Below the pieces are notes generated by a model. That model was not told the DNA's origin. It saw nothing but the letters and a program-made list of their open reading frames with translations, and made no database searches. DNA of 5,879 nucleotides from assembly GCA_021812865.1 (NCBI GenBank), contig JAKAMP010000205.1:1-5879 (forward strand), in the 5' to 3' direction. A program made the position numbers and the translations under genes. This DNA comes from Bacteroidota bacterium (lineage in GTDB: Bacteria; Bacteroidota; Bacteroidia; Bacteroidales; JAAYUG01). Position 1 is the first letter of the stretch; each line of letters begins with the position of its first letter. Positions 1 through 5,879 of the stretch are shown piece after piece.

Positions 1-243
1 CCTCCTTTCAAAAAGGCCGAATTCGATGTCATTTTCGGTGAAGGCATTTCAAAGATCGGCGAACTGATTGACCTGGGTGTGGAAAAAGACATCATCAAGA
101 AGAGCGGATCGTGGTTTGCTTATGGCGATGTAAAACTCGGGCAAGGCCGGGATGCCGTGAAGGCCCTTCTGAAGGACAATCCCGAGCTGATGGATGAAAT
201 CGAAAAGAAAGTCGTAAAGTCGCTCATGGAAGTAAAAGCCTGA
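1..243 (+). CDS. recA: Recombinase RecA, C-terminal part (5' end outside window)
   Basis: The last 80 codons of RecA are visible, read in frame from base 1 to a TGA at 241-243. RecA is the cytoplasmic ATP-dependent strand-exchange protein of homologous recombination and the co-protease for LexA-type repressors. The visible part covers the end of the core and the C-terminal domain: a [16 protein letters not shown] segment, [24 protein letters not shown], then KLGQGRDAV and [16 protein letters not shown]. These line up closely with the same stretch of E. coli RecA (PFKQAEF, GEGI, GELVDLGV, GSWYSY-like, IGQG, LKDNPE, EIEKKV). The Walker motifs lie upstream, outside the window. The tail is short and ends about 16 residues after the EIEKKV block starts, without the long acidic tail of enterobacterial RecA. 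No terminator hairpin follows, and the next gene begins within about 15 bp, so read-through is likely. The identification is close to certain. Confidence 0.97.
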   Translation, partial: PPFKKAEFDVIFGEGISKIGELIDLGVEKDIIKKSGSWFAYGDVKLGQGRDAVKALLKDNPELMDEIEKKVVKSLMEVKA

Positions 244-258
244 TTGTCAATTATTTCA

Positions 259-2379
259 ATGAAATTCCATATGATAAAAAAACATGCATTGCTGGCTATT
301 GCCGGCGGGGTAGTTCTATTTGCAGCCTTCTCCTGCTCGGGTGAAAAAAAATCGCCGGCAAAGACTGTGGAATACAATCAACCCCTTACTTCTGCAGAGA
401 TTTCCGGCGGCAAACTCACAGCCGAGATACTATGGAAGTTTGGCCGGGTATCGGACGCCACGGTTTCACCCGATCAGAAAACCATACTTTACGCCGTTAC
501 CCGCTACAATGTAGCTGAAAACAAGGGCATGACCGATCTGTTCGTGATTCCTGTTTCCGGCGGTGAAGCCAGGCAGCTGACCCATTCGGACTATTCAGCA
601 TCGAATCCCCGCTGGACGCCTGACGGCGCAAAGATTGCCTATCTCAGCGACGAATCGGGTTCTTCGCAGATCTGGGAAATCAACCCCGATGGCACAGGCA
701 AGACAATGATCAGTGAGGTTGACGGAGGGATCAACGGTTTCGTGTTTGCACCCGACAATAAAAAGCTGGCTTACATCAAGGATGTGCAGGTGGAGAAGTC
801 GCCTTCCGACCTGTATCCCGATCTTCCGAAGGCAGATGTGAGGCTGTATGACGACCTGATGATTCGACACTGGAATCGATGGAATGATTACAAGCACAGC
901 CATATTTTCATTGCCGGTATTGATAACGGTAAACTCTCCGGTGATAAGGACATTATGCCGGGCGAGGACTGGGATGCGCCCATGGCCCCCGATTTCAATA
1001 TCGATGAGATATGCTGGAGCCCCGATGCACAATCGTTGTTCTATTCCTGCAAGAAGCTGGCCGGCAAGGAATATGCCGTGAGCACCAATTCTGACATTTA
1101 CCGCTATTCGGTGGCTGATGGAAAGACCGATAACTTTACTGAAGGAATGTTGGGATATGACAGGGGGCCTGCTATTTCGCCCGACGGAAAATATATGGCA
1201 TGGACCAGTATGGCTACCCCCGCATATGAAGCCGACAAGGACCGGCTGATGATAAAGGACTTGTCCACCGGAAAAACCCAGGATCTATCGGAAAAATTTG
1301 ACCAGAGTGCATCCAGCCTTCACTGGAGCGCCGACGGCAAGAGCATCTATTTTATCAGCGCCGTCAAGGGAACGGTTCAGCTATACCGCGCCGAGCCTTC
1401 CACAGGTACAATCACACAGCTCACCTCCGGTGTTCATGATTACACATCCCTTGCCCAGGCCGGGAACGACCTTGTGGCCCAGCGGATGTCCATGAGCCAG
1501 GCCACCGAAATCTACCGGGTGAACCCGTCAAACGGGGAAGCCGTGCAGCTTACCAATACCAACAAGAACATTTACGACAATATCAGGATGGGTCAGGTGA
1601 AAGAACGCTGGATCAAAACTACCGACAATAAAGACATGCTGGTGTGGGTGATCTATCCGCCGGGATTCGATTCAACCAAAAGATACCCTGCCCTGCTGTA
1701 TTGCGAGGGCGGTCCACAGAGCGTAGTGAGCCAGTTCTTCTCCTACCGCTGGAATTTCCAGATCATGGCGGCCCACGGATACATTGTGATTGCCCCCAAC
1801 AGGCGCGGACTTCCCAGTTTCGGACAGGCCTGGAATGACCAGATCGCAGGCGATTATGGAGGACAGAACATGAAGGATTATCTGAGCGCCGTGGATAATA
1901 TGAAAAAGGAACCATATATAGACGGCGACCACCTGGGCTGCGTGGGCGCGAGCTACGGCGGGTATTCAGTGTTTTATCTTGCCGGACACCACGAAGGCAG
2001 GTTCAAAGCATTCATTGCCCACTGCGGTATGTTCAACTTCGAAAGCTTTTATGGCGGCACCGAAGAGCTATGGTTCCCCAATCACGACCTGGGCGGACCA
2101 TACTGGCAGAAGCCTCAGCCCAAAAGCTACGGAGCCTTCTCGCCGCATTTGTTTGTCGACAAGTGGAACACGCCCATCATGATTATCACAGGTGAACGCG
2201 ATTTCAGAATTCCTTACACGGAAAGCCTGCAGGCATTCACAGCCGCCAGGATGAAGGGCATTCCCAGCCGTCTGTTGGTCTTTCCCAACGAAACCCATTT
2301 TGTTACCAAACCCCAGAACAGTATTCTCTGGCAGAGGGAATTCTTCGGATGGCTTGACAAATGGCTGAAAAATAAGTAA
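259..2379 (+). CDS. S9 family serine peptidase, DPP5-like exported lipoprotein
   Basis: This is a prolyl-oligopeptidase-family (S9) enzyme, probably a dipeptidyl-peptidase that removes N-terminal dipeptides from oligopeptides in the periplasm. Numbered from the ATG at 259 (706 aa), residues 1-25 form a signal peptide (basic MKFHMIKKH, then a hydrophobic run) ending at Cys26 in AFSC, a loose lipobox. Residues about 60-440 form a beta-propeller with several PD40/WD40-like units, seen as SPDQKTILYA, TPDGAKIAYLSD, APDNKKLAYI, SPDAQSLFYS, SPDGKYMAW and SADGKSIYFIS. About 465-706 is the alpha/beta-hydrolase domain, with EGGPQ (483-487), NRRG (514-517), nucleophile Ser565 in GASYGGYS, Asp648 in GERDFRIPY and His680 in NETHF. 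The triad is complete and its spacing suits the family. The YDDLMIRHWNRW segment (197-208) resembles that of Porphyromonas DPP5 and its Bacteroidetes relatives, as I recall them. Starts at TTG 244 or ATG 271 are also possible; 271 gives the most compact signal peptide. Acylaminoacyl-peptidase activity is an alternative. It probably shares a transcript with recA upstream and the small membrane gene downstream. Confidence 0.93.
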   Translation: MKFHMIKKHALLAIAGGVVLFAAFSCSGEKKSPAKTVEYNQPLTSAEISGGKLTAEILWKFGRVSDATVSPDQKTILYAVTRYNVAENKGMTDLFVIPVSGGEARQLTHSDYSASNPRWTPDGAKIAYLSDESGSSQIWEINPDGTGKTMISEVDGGINGFVFAPDNKKLAYIKDVQVEKSPSDLYPDLPKADVRLYDDLMIRHWNRWNDYKHSHIFIAGIDNGKLSGDKDIMPGEDWDAPMAPDFNIDEICWSPDAQSLFYSCKKLAGKEYAVSTNSDIYRYSVADGKTDNFTEGMLGYDRGPAISPDGKYMAWTSMATPAYEADKDRLMIKDLSTGKTQDLSEKFDQSASSLHWSADGKSIYFISAVKGTVQLYRAEPSTGTITQLTSGVHDYTSLAQAGNDLVAQRMSMSQATEIYRVNPSNGEAVQLTNTNKNIYDNIRMGQVKERWIKTTDNKDMLVWVIYPPGFDSTKRYPALLYCEGGPQSVVSQFFSYRWNFQIMAAHGYIVIAPNRRGLPSFGQAWNDQIAGDYGGQNMKDYLSAVDNMKKEPYIDGDHLGCVGASYGGYSVFYLAGHHEGRFKAFIAHCGMFNFESFYGGTEELWFPNHDLGGPYWQKPQPKSYGAFSPHLFVDKWNTPIMIITGERDFRIPYTESLQAFTAARMKGIPSRLLVFPNETHFVTKPQNSILWQREFFGWLDKWLKNK

Positions 2380-2396
2380 ACCTAACCGGTTGATCC

Positions 2397-2813
2397 ATGC
2401 AAAACTTCTCACAGGTTTTTCTGCACCTCATTTTTATCGGATCCTTTGCATTCTTTGTATTGCTGGCAGGGATATTGCTCAAACCTTTCCGCCTGCATAA
2501 GCAGAGACCTTATTCCACAGCGGCGATGAAGATATCCTACCTGGTTTACCTGGGTGTTTTCCTGGCTTATATTTACTTGCTGCTGTTTTATTACGACGCC
2601 CAACCCGGTGCAGAAAAGGGCATCATCAATTTCAAATTGCGGCTGGAATATGTTGCCTTTCTCGTGGCTTTTGTCGTTCCCAATGTGGCCATGCTGATCC
2701 GGAGGAAAATCAAGCGATGGAGAGTGAATTACAACATCATTGCCAGCAGTTTCAACATTTTCATCCTGCTGTACCTGATCCTGAGAATATGGATAACCGA
2801 CTGGGAGTTCTGA
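2397..2813 (+). CDS. Small four-helix membrane protein of unknown function
   Basis: I do not recognise this 138-residue protein. It is very hydrophobic, with four likely transmembrane segments at about residues 8-29, 45-66, 82-101 and 112-133. The loop after the first segment (KPFRLHKQR) and the loop after the third (RRKIKRWR) are strongly basic, so by the positive-inside rule both termini should face the periplasm. The short loop between helices 2 and 3 (YYDAQPGAEKG) is mildly acidic and would be outside. No catalytic or metal-binding motif is visible. The gene starts 17 bp after the peptidase stop on the same strand, which suggests co-transcription, and ends 7 bp before the convergent miaA stop. 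The + frame has membrane-protein composition throughout, whereas the overlapping minus-strand frame is rich in Gln, His and Asp and resembles no protein I know. An accessory membrane role is all that can be inferred. Confidence 0.8.
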   Translation: MQNFSQVFLHLIFIGSFAFFVLLAGILLKPFRLHKQRPYSTAAMKISYLVYLGVFLAYIYLLLFYYDAQPGAEKGIINFKLRLEYVAFLVAFVVPNVAMLIRRKIKRWRVNYNIIASSFNIFILLYLILRIWITDWEF

Positions 2814-2820
2814 AAGTCTG

Positions 2821-3807
2821 TCAGGGTTCATTCCCCGGCGTACCTGGAAGGAAGTTCCGGTAAATACTGTATAGATTCATTTGAGTAAACACCCTTTGCA
2901 GATTGTCCTGCAGGGGTGTTTCTCCTTTAAGCCAGAGGATTCCCGTACCTTCCCTTTCCATTTTGCGGAACCAGGTCATCTGCCGCTTGGCAAACTGGTG
3001 GATGGCAATGTTCAATTGCCTTACCATTTCATCGTAGGCAATTTCCCCGGTAAGGTACATGGTAATGAACTTGTATTCGAGGCCGTAATATGACAGCTGA
3101 TCCGTCGAAAGGCCCTTATGCATCAGTCGTTCCACCTCTTCCACCATTCCTTGTTTAAGCCGTTCGTGCAGTCTGGCAGTGATCCTGCTCCTTCTTTCCC
3201 CGAGTTCGTATTTAATTCCGATCACCAGGGGCTGCAGGGCCGGAATGCCCTGATCGGGAAGTATATTTTCCGACTGGTACTTTTCGATTTCGATGGCGCG
3301 GATCAGTCTTTTCCTTTCCAGAATATCGGTAGTATTGTGCAAAGGCCTGTAAGAAGCCAGTATCTGGCCGAGTTCATCCATCCCCTTATTTTCGAGGCTT
3401 TTTCTCAATCCGGGATTGACAGGCACCTGAACCAATCGGTAACCTTTCAGTATTGCCTCAAGGTACAATCCCGACCCTCCGCACAACACAGGCAGGCGCC
3501 CACGACCAGATATTTCCGTATAAGCCTGGTAGAAATCCTGTTGGTATTCAAACAGGTTGTACTTTTGGCCGGCATCGGCAATATCAATGAGGTGAAAGGA
3601 AATGAAAGCACCATGGATCTGGTAATCATGAATATCCTTCCCTGTACCAATATCCATTTCCCTGTATACCTGCCGGGAATCAGCGCTGATGATTTCTCCC
3701 CTGCAATGAAAGGCTATGTTTGCGGCAAAAGACGTCTTTCCCGAAGCCGTTGGCCCTAGAATAACAAGAAGGGGTTGCCGGTTATCTGAGTCCATATGAC
3801 GATCCAT
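2821..3807 (-). CDS. miaA: tRNA dimethylallyltransferase (MiaA)
   Basis: MiaA transfers the dimethylallyl group of DMAPP to N6 of A37 in tRNAs that read UNN codons, giving i6A, the precursor of ms2i6A. The 328-residue product has the P-loop GPTASGKT (18-25), the SADSRQVY block with the expected catalytic Asp (Asp43), DIGTGKD (52-58), the GGSGLY block (110-115), a helical insert region, RSRITARL (206-213) and the late FAKRQMTWFR motif (272-281). All are in family order, and the length is normal. Compared with E. coli-type MiaA it has DIGTGKD in place of DIGTAKP. It also lacks the usual DP..A..I.PND..R..RALE signature and has HNTTDILERKRLIRAIEI instead, a form I associate with a Bacteroidetes MiaA subtype. 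A second ATG four codons in (3793-3795) is an equally plausible start. The gene lies between two + strand blocks, convergent to the left and divergent to the right. Confidence 0.96.
   Translation of the reverse strand: MDRHMDSDNRQPLLVILGPTASGKTSFAANIAFHCRGEIISADSRQVYREMDIGTGKDIHDYQIHGAFISFHLIDIADAGQKYNLFEYQQDFYQAYTEISGRGRLPVLCGGSGLYLEAILKGYRLVQVPVNPGLRKSLENKGMDELGQILASYRPLHNTTDILERKRLIRAIEIEKYQSENILPDQGIPALQPLVIGIKYELGERRSRITARLHERLKQGMVEEVERLMHKGLSTDQLSYYGLEYKFITMYLTGEIAYDEMVRQLNIAIHQFAKRQMTWFRKMEREGTGILWLKGETPLQDNLQRVFTQMNLYSIYRNFLPGTPGNEP
2887..2921 (+). terminator. Strong hairpin, candidate terminator of the recA-side operon
   Basis: An inverted repeat with arms at 2887-2901 and 2908-2921 can form a stem of about 14 pairs, with one G-U pair and one bulged T, around a 6-base loop (ATTGTC). 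On the + strand it is followed by TTTCTCCTTT, a broken T-tract. It lies 74 bases after the stop of the small membrane gene, where the upstream + strand transcript needs to end. It is inside the miaA coding sequence, about 65 bp before the miaA stop. It is therefore unlikely to terminate miaA itself, because ribosomes would open it and the minus strand has no T-run after it. The pairing is read directly; the terminator role is inferred. Confidence 0.45.
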
Positions 3808-3849
3808 TGTCTATGCAAGGTAGGAAAATGACAGACCAGAAAAAAGTAT

Positions 3850-3857
3850 TACATTTG
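3850..3857 (+). promoter_or_regulatory. Candidate Bacteroidetes -7 promoter element for yip1-smpB
   Basis: TACATTTG matches the Bacteroidetes -7 consensus TAnnTTTG exactly. It lies 25 bp before the ATG of the Yip1-family gene, in the 75-bp divergent gap with miaA. Transcription would start near 3863-3866 and leave a leader of about 17-20 bases. No good -33 TTTG is present at the expected spacing; only AATG at 3827-3830 occupies that position. The leader just before the ATG is AT-rich, which is usual for initiation in this phylum. Confidence 0.5.
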
Positions 3858-3882
3858 TTTACTCACTCTAAAATTCATTCCT

Positions 3883-4479
3883 ATGGATTTCAATCAAATC
3901 ATCAATCGCGCCAAGAACATGATTCTCAATCCCGTGCCCGAATGGGAGGTAGTTAAACAGGAGGCCAAACCAAGCAAGGACATCCTGATGAACTATGTTC
4001 TGCCTTTTGTGGTTCTGATAGGAGTCTGCTCTTTCCTGGGCAGTCTGGTCTTCCACATGAGGTATTTCAGTTTTGGCTATGCCCTGCTTTCTGCCATCAT
4101 GGTAATGATCATCGCTGCAGCGGTGGTGTATATCACCGCCTGGGTGATGAATGAATTGTCGACCAGCTTTGGTTCGCAGAAAAACTTCGATGCTGCCTTC
4201 CGGCTGGTTGCTTATTCACTTTCAGCCTATTTTGTGGCAGCGTCCCTGTCGGGATTACTTTCCATATCGGTGCTCAGTGCGCTGATCTCCCTATGCGGAC
4301 TATATTCCTTGTACATCTTATGGACAGGTATTGGTCCCATGATGGCCACGCCCGAGGACAAAAAAGCGGGATATTTCGTCATCAGCATTCTTGTGCTCCT
4401 GGTTGCCTACATTATCCTCGGGGTGATCCTTGGATGGCTATTCCTGCGTTCAGGCACCGGCTATGCAGGTTTCAGGTAA
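3883..4479 (+). CDS. Yip1-family integral membrane protein
   Basis: This 198-residue polytopic membrane protein carries the bacterial Yip1-like domain (YIP1 superfamily). The N-terminal 33 residues are cytoplasmic-looking and include the typical NQIINRAKNMILNPVPEWEVV segment, a pattern of an 'RAKNIILNPKxEW' kind that I know from Bacteroidetes members. About five transmembrane segments follow, near residues 35-57, 65-90, 107-127, 129-153 and 163-188. The stretch FRLVAYSLSAYFVAASLSGL, then GLYSLYILWTGIGPMM and PEDKKAGYFV, fits the Yip1 domain, whose members share a Leu/Tyr-rich helix pair followed by a P-x-D/E-K loop. Bacterial members have no firmly established function; eukaryotic Yip1 proteins work in membrane trafficking. 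The gene starts 25 bp after a promoter-like TACATTTG and lies 13 bp before smpB, so the two are probably one transcript. No catalytic residues are apparent. Confidence 0.88.
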   Translation: MDFNQIINRAKNMILNPVPEWEVVKQEAKPSKDILMNYVLPFVVLIGVCSFLGSLVFHMRYFSFGYALLSAIMVMIIAAAVVYITAWVMNELSTSFGSQKNFDAAFRLVAYSLSAYFVAASLSGLLSISVLSALISLCGLYSLYILWTGIGPMMATPEDKKAGYFVISILVLLVAYIILGVILGWLFLRSGTGYAGFR

Positions 4480-4492
4480 TTTATAGCAGCAG

Positions 4493-4948
4493 ATGGAATT
4501 CAATAACAAGGTTAACATTACCAACAAGAAGGCATTCTTCAATTACGAAATCCTGGATAAATATATAGCCGGCATACGGCTTCAGGGAACAGAGATCAAA
4601 TCAATCAGGCTGGGTAAAGCCAGCCTGGTTGATGCTTATTGCTCATTCGAAAACCAGGAACTGTTCGTGATCAACCTGAACATTTCGGAATACGTTTTAG
4701 GCACCATTTATAACCATGTACCCCGTCGTACAAGAAAACTCTTGCTGGAACGCAGCGAACTCATCAAACTTCGCCGGAGCGCCGAACAGAAAGGGCTTAC
4801 TATCATTCCACTCCGGCTCTTTATAAACGACAAAGGCCTGGCAAAGCTTGAAATTGCCCTGGCAAGAGGAAAGAAGGAATATGATAAAAGGGAAACCATC
4901 AAGGACAGGGACAATAAGCGCGACCTTGACCGGTATATGAAACGGTAA
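4493..4948 (+). CDS. smpB: SsrA-binding protein SmpB
   Basis: SmpB binds the tRNA-like domain of tmRNA and delivers it to stalled ribosomes, which starts trans-translation and the tagging of incomplete proteins. The 151-residue product has the normal length and motifs: [10 protein letters not shown] near the N-terminus, [20 protein letters not shown] (31-50) forming the start of the OB-fold, a variant [11 protein letters not shown] segment (75-85), [40 protein letters not shown] (101-140), and a basic C-terminal tail [11 protein letters not shown] (141-151) that should enter the mRNA channel of the ribosome. The ATG lies 13 bp after the Yip1 gene stop with no intervening promoter motif, so co-transcription is likely. 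The stop is only 3 bp from the convergent outer-membrane protein gene. No tmRNA (ssrA) gene is in the window. The identification is secure. Confidence 0.97.
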   Translation: MEFNNKVNITNKKAFFNYEILDKYIAGIRLQGTEIKSIRLGKASLVDAYCSFENQELFVINLNISEYVLGTIYNHVPRRTRKLLLERSELIKLRRSAEQKGLTIIPLRLFINDKGLAKLEIALARGKKEYDKRETIKDRDNKRDLDRYMKR

Positions 4949-4951
4949 ATC

Positions 4952-5879
4952 TTATTGAGAGAAGAAGAAATCGTTCAGTTCGTACAGGTCTTCCACCGTA
5001 AGGGAGGACTGGTAATCGAAAAAGGCATCGATGGCGCTCAGCACCTCCTCGAAACTCAGGTAACCATCCTTATCGGTATCCAGAAATTTGAATTTTGCAG
5101 GAATGCCTTTTGATACCCGCTTCCCGGTATTTCCAAGGTACATCATGCGGTACAATGCCACTTCGCTATGCTTCATGGCATCGGCATCGAGTACTTCTGC
5201 GACCTGCTCATCGGTGATTTCCACTCCATTTGCATCGACAATGGCTCCGGGCGGGGTATTGAGCTGTTTGTCCATATAATTCGGCACTCCGTCGCCATCG
5301 TCATCGTAGGGACAGCCCACGCTGTCGACCTCTACTCCTTTGGGTGTACCGGGACAATTATCAATTCCATCGGGGACGCCATCGTTGTCTTCATCATCGA
5401 GCAGGGTATAATCGAAGTTGTCGACCATGGCAAACAATCTCTCCACCATCTTGGTTTTGGCATCGGAAAAGAGGTCGAGATGCAGGGTTGCATAGGAGAA
5501 CGTGAAGATGTCGTTCCCTACTTTCCCTCCATAGTTCAAGCCGTCATTCACGTTAATGTTTTTATTTCCCGAAAGGTTATCGATATTATCGGTGAAGGTA
5601 TAATGCAGCGACATGCCCATCCGCAGGGTAACCCTCGGGCTTACATTGAATTCTAAGCCCGCGTCGATAGGAATGGCAAAGGAGTTGAGTGAATACGATC
5701 CTTTGTTATACAGGTCAGCTTTTCGAAGGTCGGTTTCATAAACATAATCGCGCTGGGTTACCTGTGCCAGGGGGTCGGGATAAGCAAGATTTCTAACAGA
5801 ACCATCGGGCCAGTAAAAATACGGGTTCCCTTCTGCATCCTTCAGATCGCCTTTGGGGTTGAACTGAATATTTTCGATT
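4952..5879 (-). CDS. Outer-membrane beta-barrel protein with TSP3 repeats and C-terminal EF-hand (5' end outside window)
   Basis: The frame is open from the right edge of the window to a TAA at 4952-4954, giving 308 visible residues. The internal ATG at 5618-5620 is not the true start, because the frame continues unbroken upstream. The visible N-terminal part (about 1-130) alternates polar and hydrophobic residues, as in NSFAIPIDAGLEFNVSPRVTLRMGMSLHYTFTDNID, typical of the last strands of Bacteroidetes outer-membrane barrels. It is followed by a linker and two thrombospondin type 3 units (about 161-204; DEDNDGVPDGIDNCPGTPKG and DDDGDGVPNYMDK), which normally bind calcium and act as a stiff periplasmic spacer. 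Instead of an OmpA-type peptidoglycan-binding domain, the C-terminus has a helical segment, then a near-ideal EF-hand loop DTDKDGYLSFEE (267-278) and a final DLYELNDFFFSQ. Localisation is inferred; the signal peptide is out of view. Function unknown: a structural or envelope-tethering role is possible. Confidence 0.85.
   Translation of the reverse strand, partial: IENIQFNPKGDLKDAEGNPYFYWPDGSVRNLAYPDPLAQVTQRDYVYETDLRKADLYNKGSYSLNSFAIPIDAGLEFNVSPRVTLRMGMSLHYTFTDNIDNLSGNKNINVNDGLNYGGKVGNDIFTFSYATLHLDLFSDAKTKMVERLFAMVDNFDYTLLDDEDNDGVPDGIDNCPGTPKGVEVDSVGCPYDDDGDGVPNYMDKQLNTPPGAIVDANGVEITDEQVAEVLDADAMKHSEVALYRMMYLGNTGKRVSKGIPAKFKFLDTDKDGYLSFEEVLSAIDAFFDYQSSLTVEDLYELNDFFFSQ
5045..5080 (-). other. 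EF-hand calcium-binding loop coding segment
   Basis: The twelve codons encode DTDKDGYLSFEE. This matches the canonical EF-hand loop: Asp at 1, 3 and 5, Gly at 6, a hydrophobic residue at 8, Ser at 9 and Glu at 12. It is flanked by helical segments (KGIPAKFKFL before, VLSAIDAFFDY after). Calcium binding is expected from the motif but is not shown by the sequence. Confidence 0.85.
5267..5398 (-). repeat. Two tandem thrombospondin type 3-like units within the barrel protein
   Basis: Two units align with a period of 29 residues without gaps: one with DEDNDGVPDGIDNCPGTPKG and the next with DDDGDGVPNYMDKQLNTPPG. The Asp residues that bind calcium are kept in both. The Cys pair present in the first (NCP and GCP) is lost in the second, where the matching positions hold Gln and Val. 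The second unit runs on past the left edge of this feature to VDANGVE, at about 5233. Confidence 0.8.

Noticed and set aside
595..1032. 145-residue open frame on the minus strand
   Set aside because: It is a shadow of the peptidase beta-propeller region, with no promoter or recognisable protein features.
2384..2391. AACCGGTT palindrome between the peptidase and the membrane gene
   Set aside because: It has only 8 bases, no loop and no T-tract; too short to call a terminator or operator.
2409..2831. 140-residue minus-strand frame overlapping the small membrane gene
   Set aside because: The + strand reading gives a coherent four-helix protein with proper charged loops; the minus reading gives a Gln/Asp-rich chain without domain features and would overlap the miaA stop.
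3118..3759. 213-residue open frame on the + strand
   Set aside because: It lies wholly antisense to miaA, whose protein motifs are unmistakable; the + frame has low-complexity Phe/His/Gln/Ser composition and no family resemblance.
3815..3822. TACCTTGC on the minus strand as a miaA -7 box
   Set aside because: It misses two of the fixed TAnnTTTG positions and would leave almost no leader before the miaA ATG.
4988..5009. Seven-pair hairpin just past the smpB stop
   Set aside because: The stem contains a G-U pair and is not followed by a T-run on either strand, so it is not a convincing smpB terminator.
5168..5656. 162-residue open frame on the + strand
   Set aside because: It is antisense to the TSP3/barrel gene. 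Its Ile/Gly/His-rich product mirrors the Asp-rich codons of the real gene.
1..5879. Defence system, mobile element, CRISPR array, tRNA or tmRNA gene
   Set aside because: Reading both strands I saw no transposase, repeats with spacers, cloverleaf or nuclease motifs; intergenic gaps are all under 80 bp and the genes are housekeeping or envelope types.

Overview
The window looks like ordinary chromosome from a member of the Bacteroidota (Bacteroidetes), probably a Bacteroidales-like lineage of middling GC content. The signs are a DPP5-like S9 lipoprotein peptidase, an outer-membrane barrel protein with thrombospondin type 3 calcium repeats and a C-terminal EF-hand, a MiaA of the Bacteroidetes 'DIGTGKD' type, a match to the Bacteroidetes -7 promoter element (TAnnTTTG), and no clear Shine-Dalgarno sequences before the starts. 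The taxon is inferred from these features, not from a database search.

Layout. Positions 1-243 (+) are the 3' end of recA. A prolyl-oligopeptidase-family (S9) exported lipoprotein follows almost at once (259-2379, +), then a small four-helix membrane protein of unknown function (2397-2813, +). These three are closely spaced on one strand and may be co-transcribed. A strong hairpin at 2887-2921, inside the 3' end of the convergent miaA, is a candidate terminator for them. miaA (2821-3807, -) encodes the tRNA A37 dimethylallyltransferase. A 75-bp divergent intergenic region holds a good promoter candidate for the next + strand pair: a Yip1-family membrane protein (3883-4479) and smpB (4493-4948), 13 bp apart. 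Converging on smpB with a 3-bp gap is the 3' part of a gene for an outer-membrane barrel protein with TSP3 repeats and an EF-hand (4952-5879, -). It is cut by the right edge of the window.

Functionally the window mixes housekeeping genes (RecA recombination, MiaA tRNA modification, SmpB ribosome rescue) with envelope proteins (periplasmic dipeptidyl-peptidase-like lipoprotein, two inner-membrane proteins, one outer-membrane protein). I see no mobile element, CRISPR array, tRNA, rRNA or tmRNA gene, and no non-coding stretch longer than about 75 bp. I found no convincing new multi-gene system. The points most worth a second look are the barrel/TSP3/EF-hand architecture, the terminator-like hairpin inside the antisense miaA coding sequence, the unassigned small membrane protein, and the non-canonical tRNA-recognition region of MiaA.
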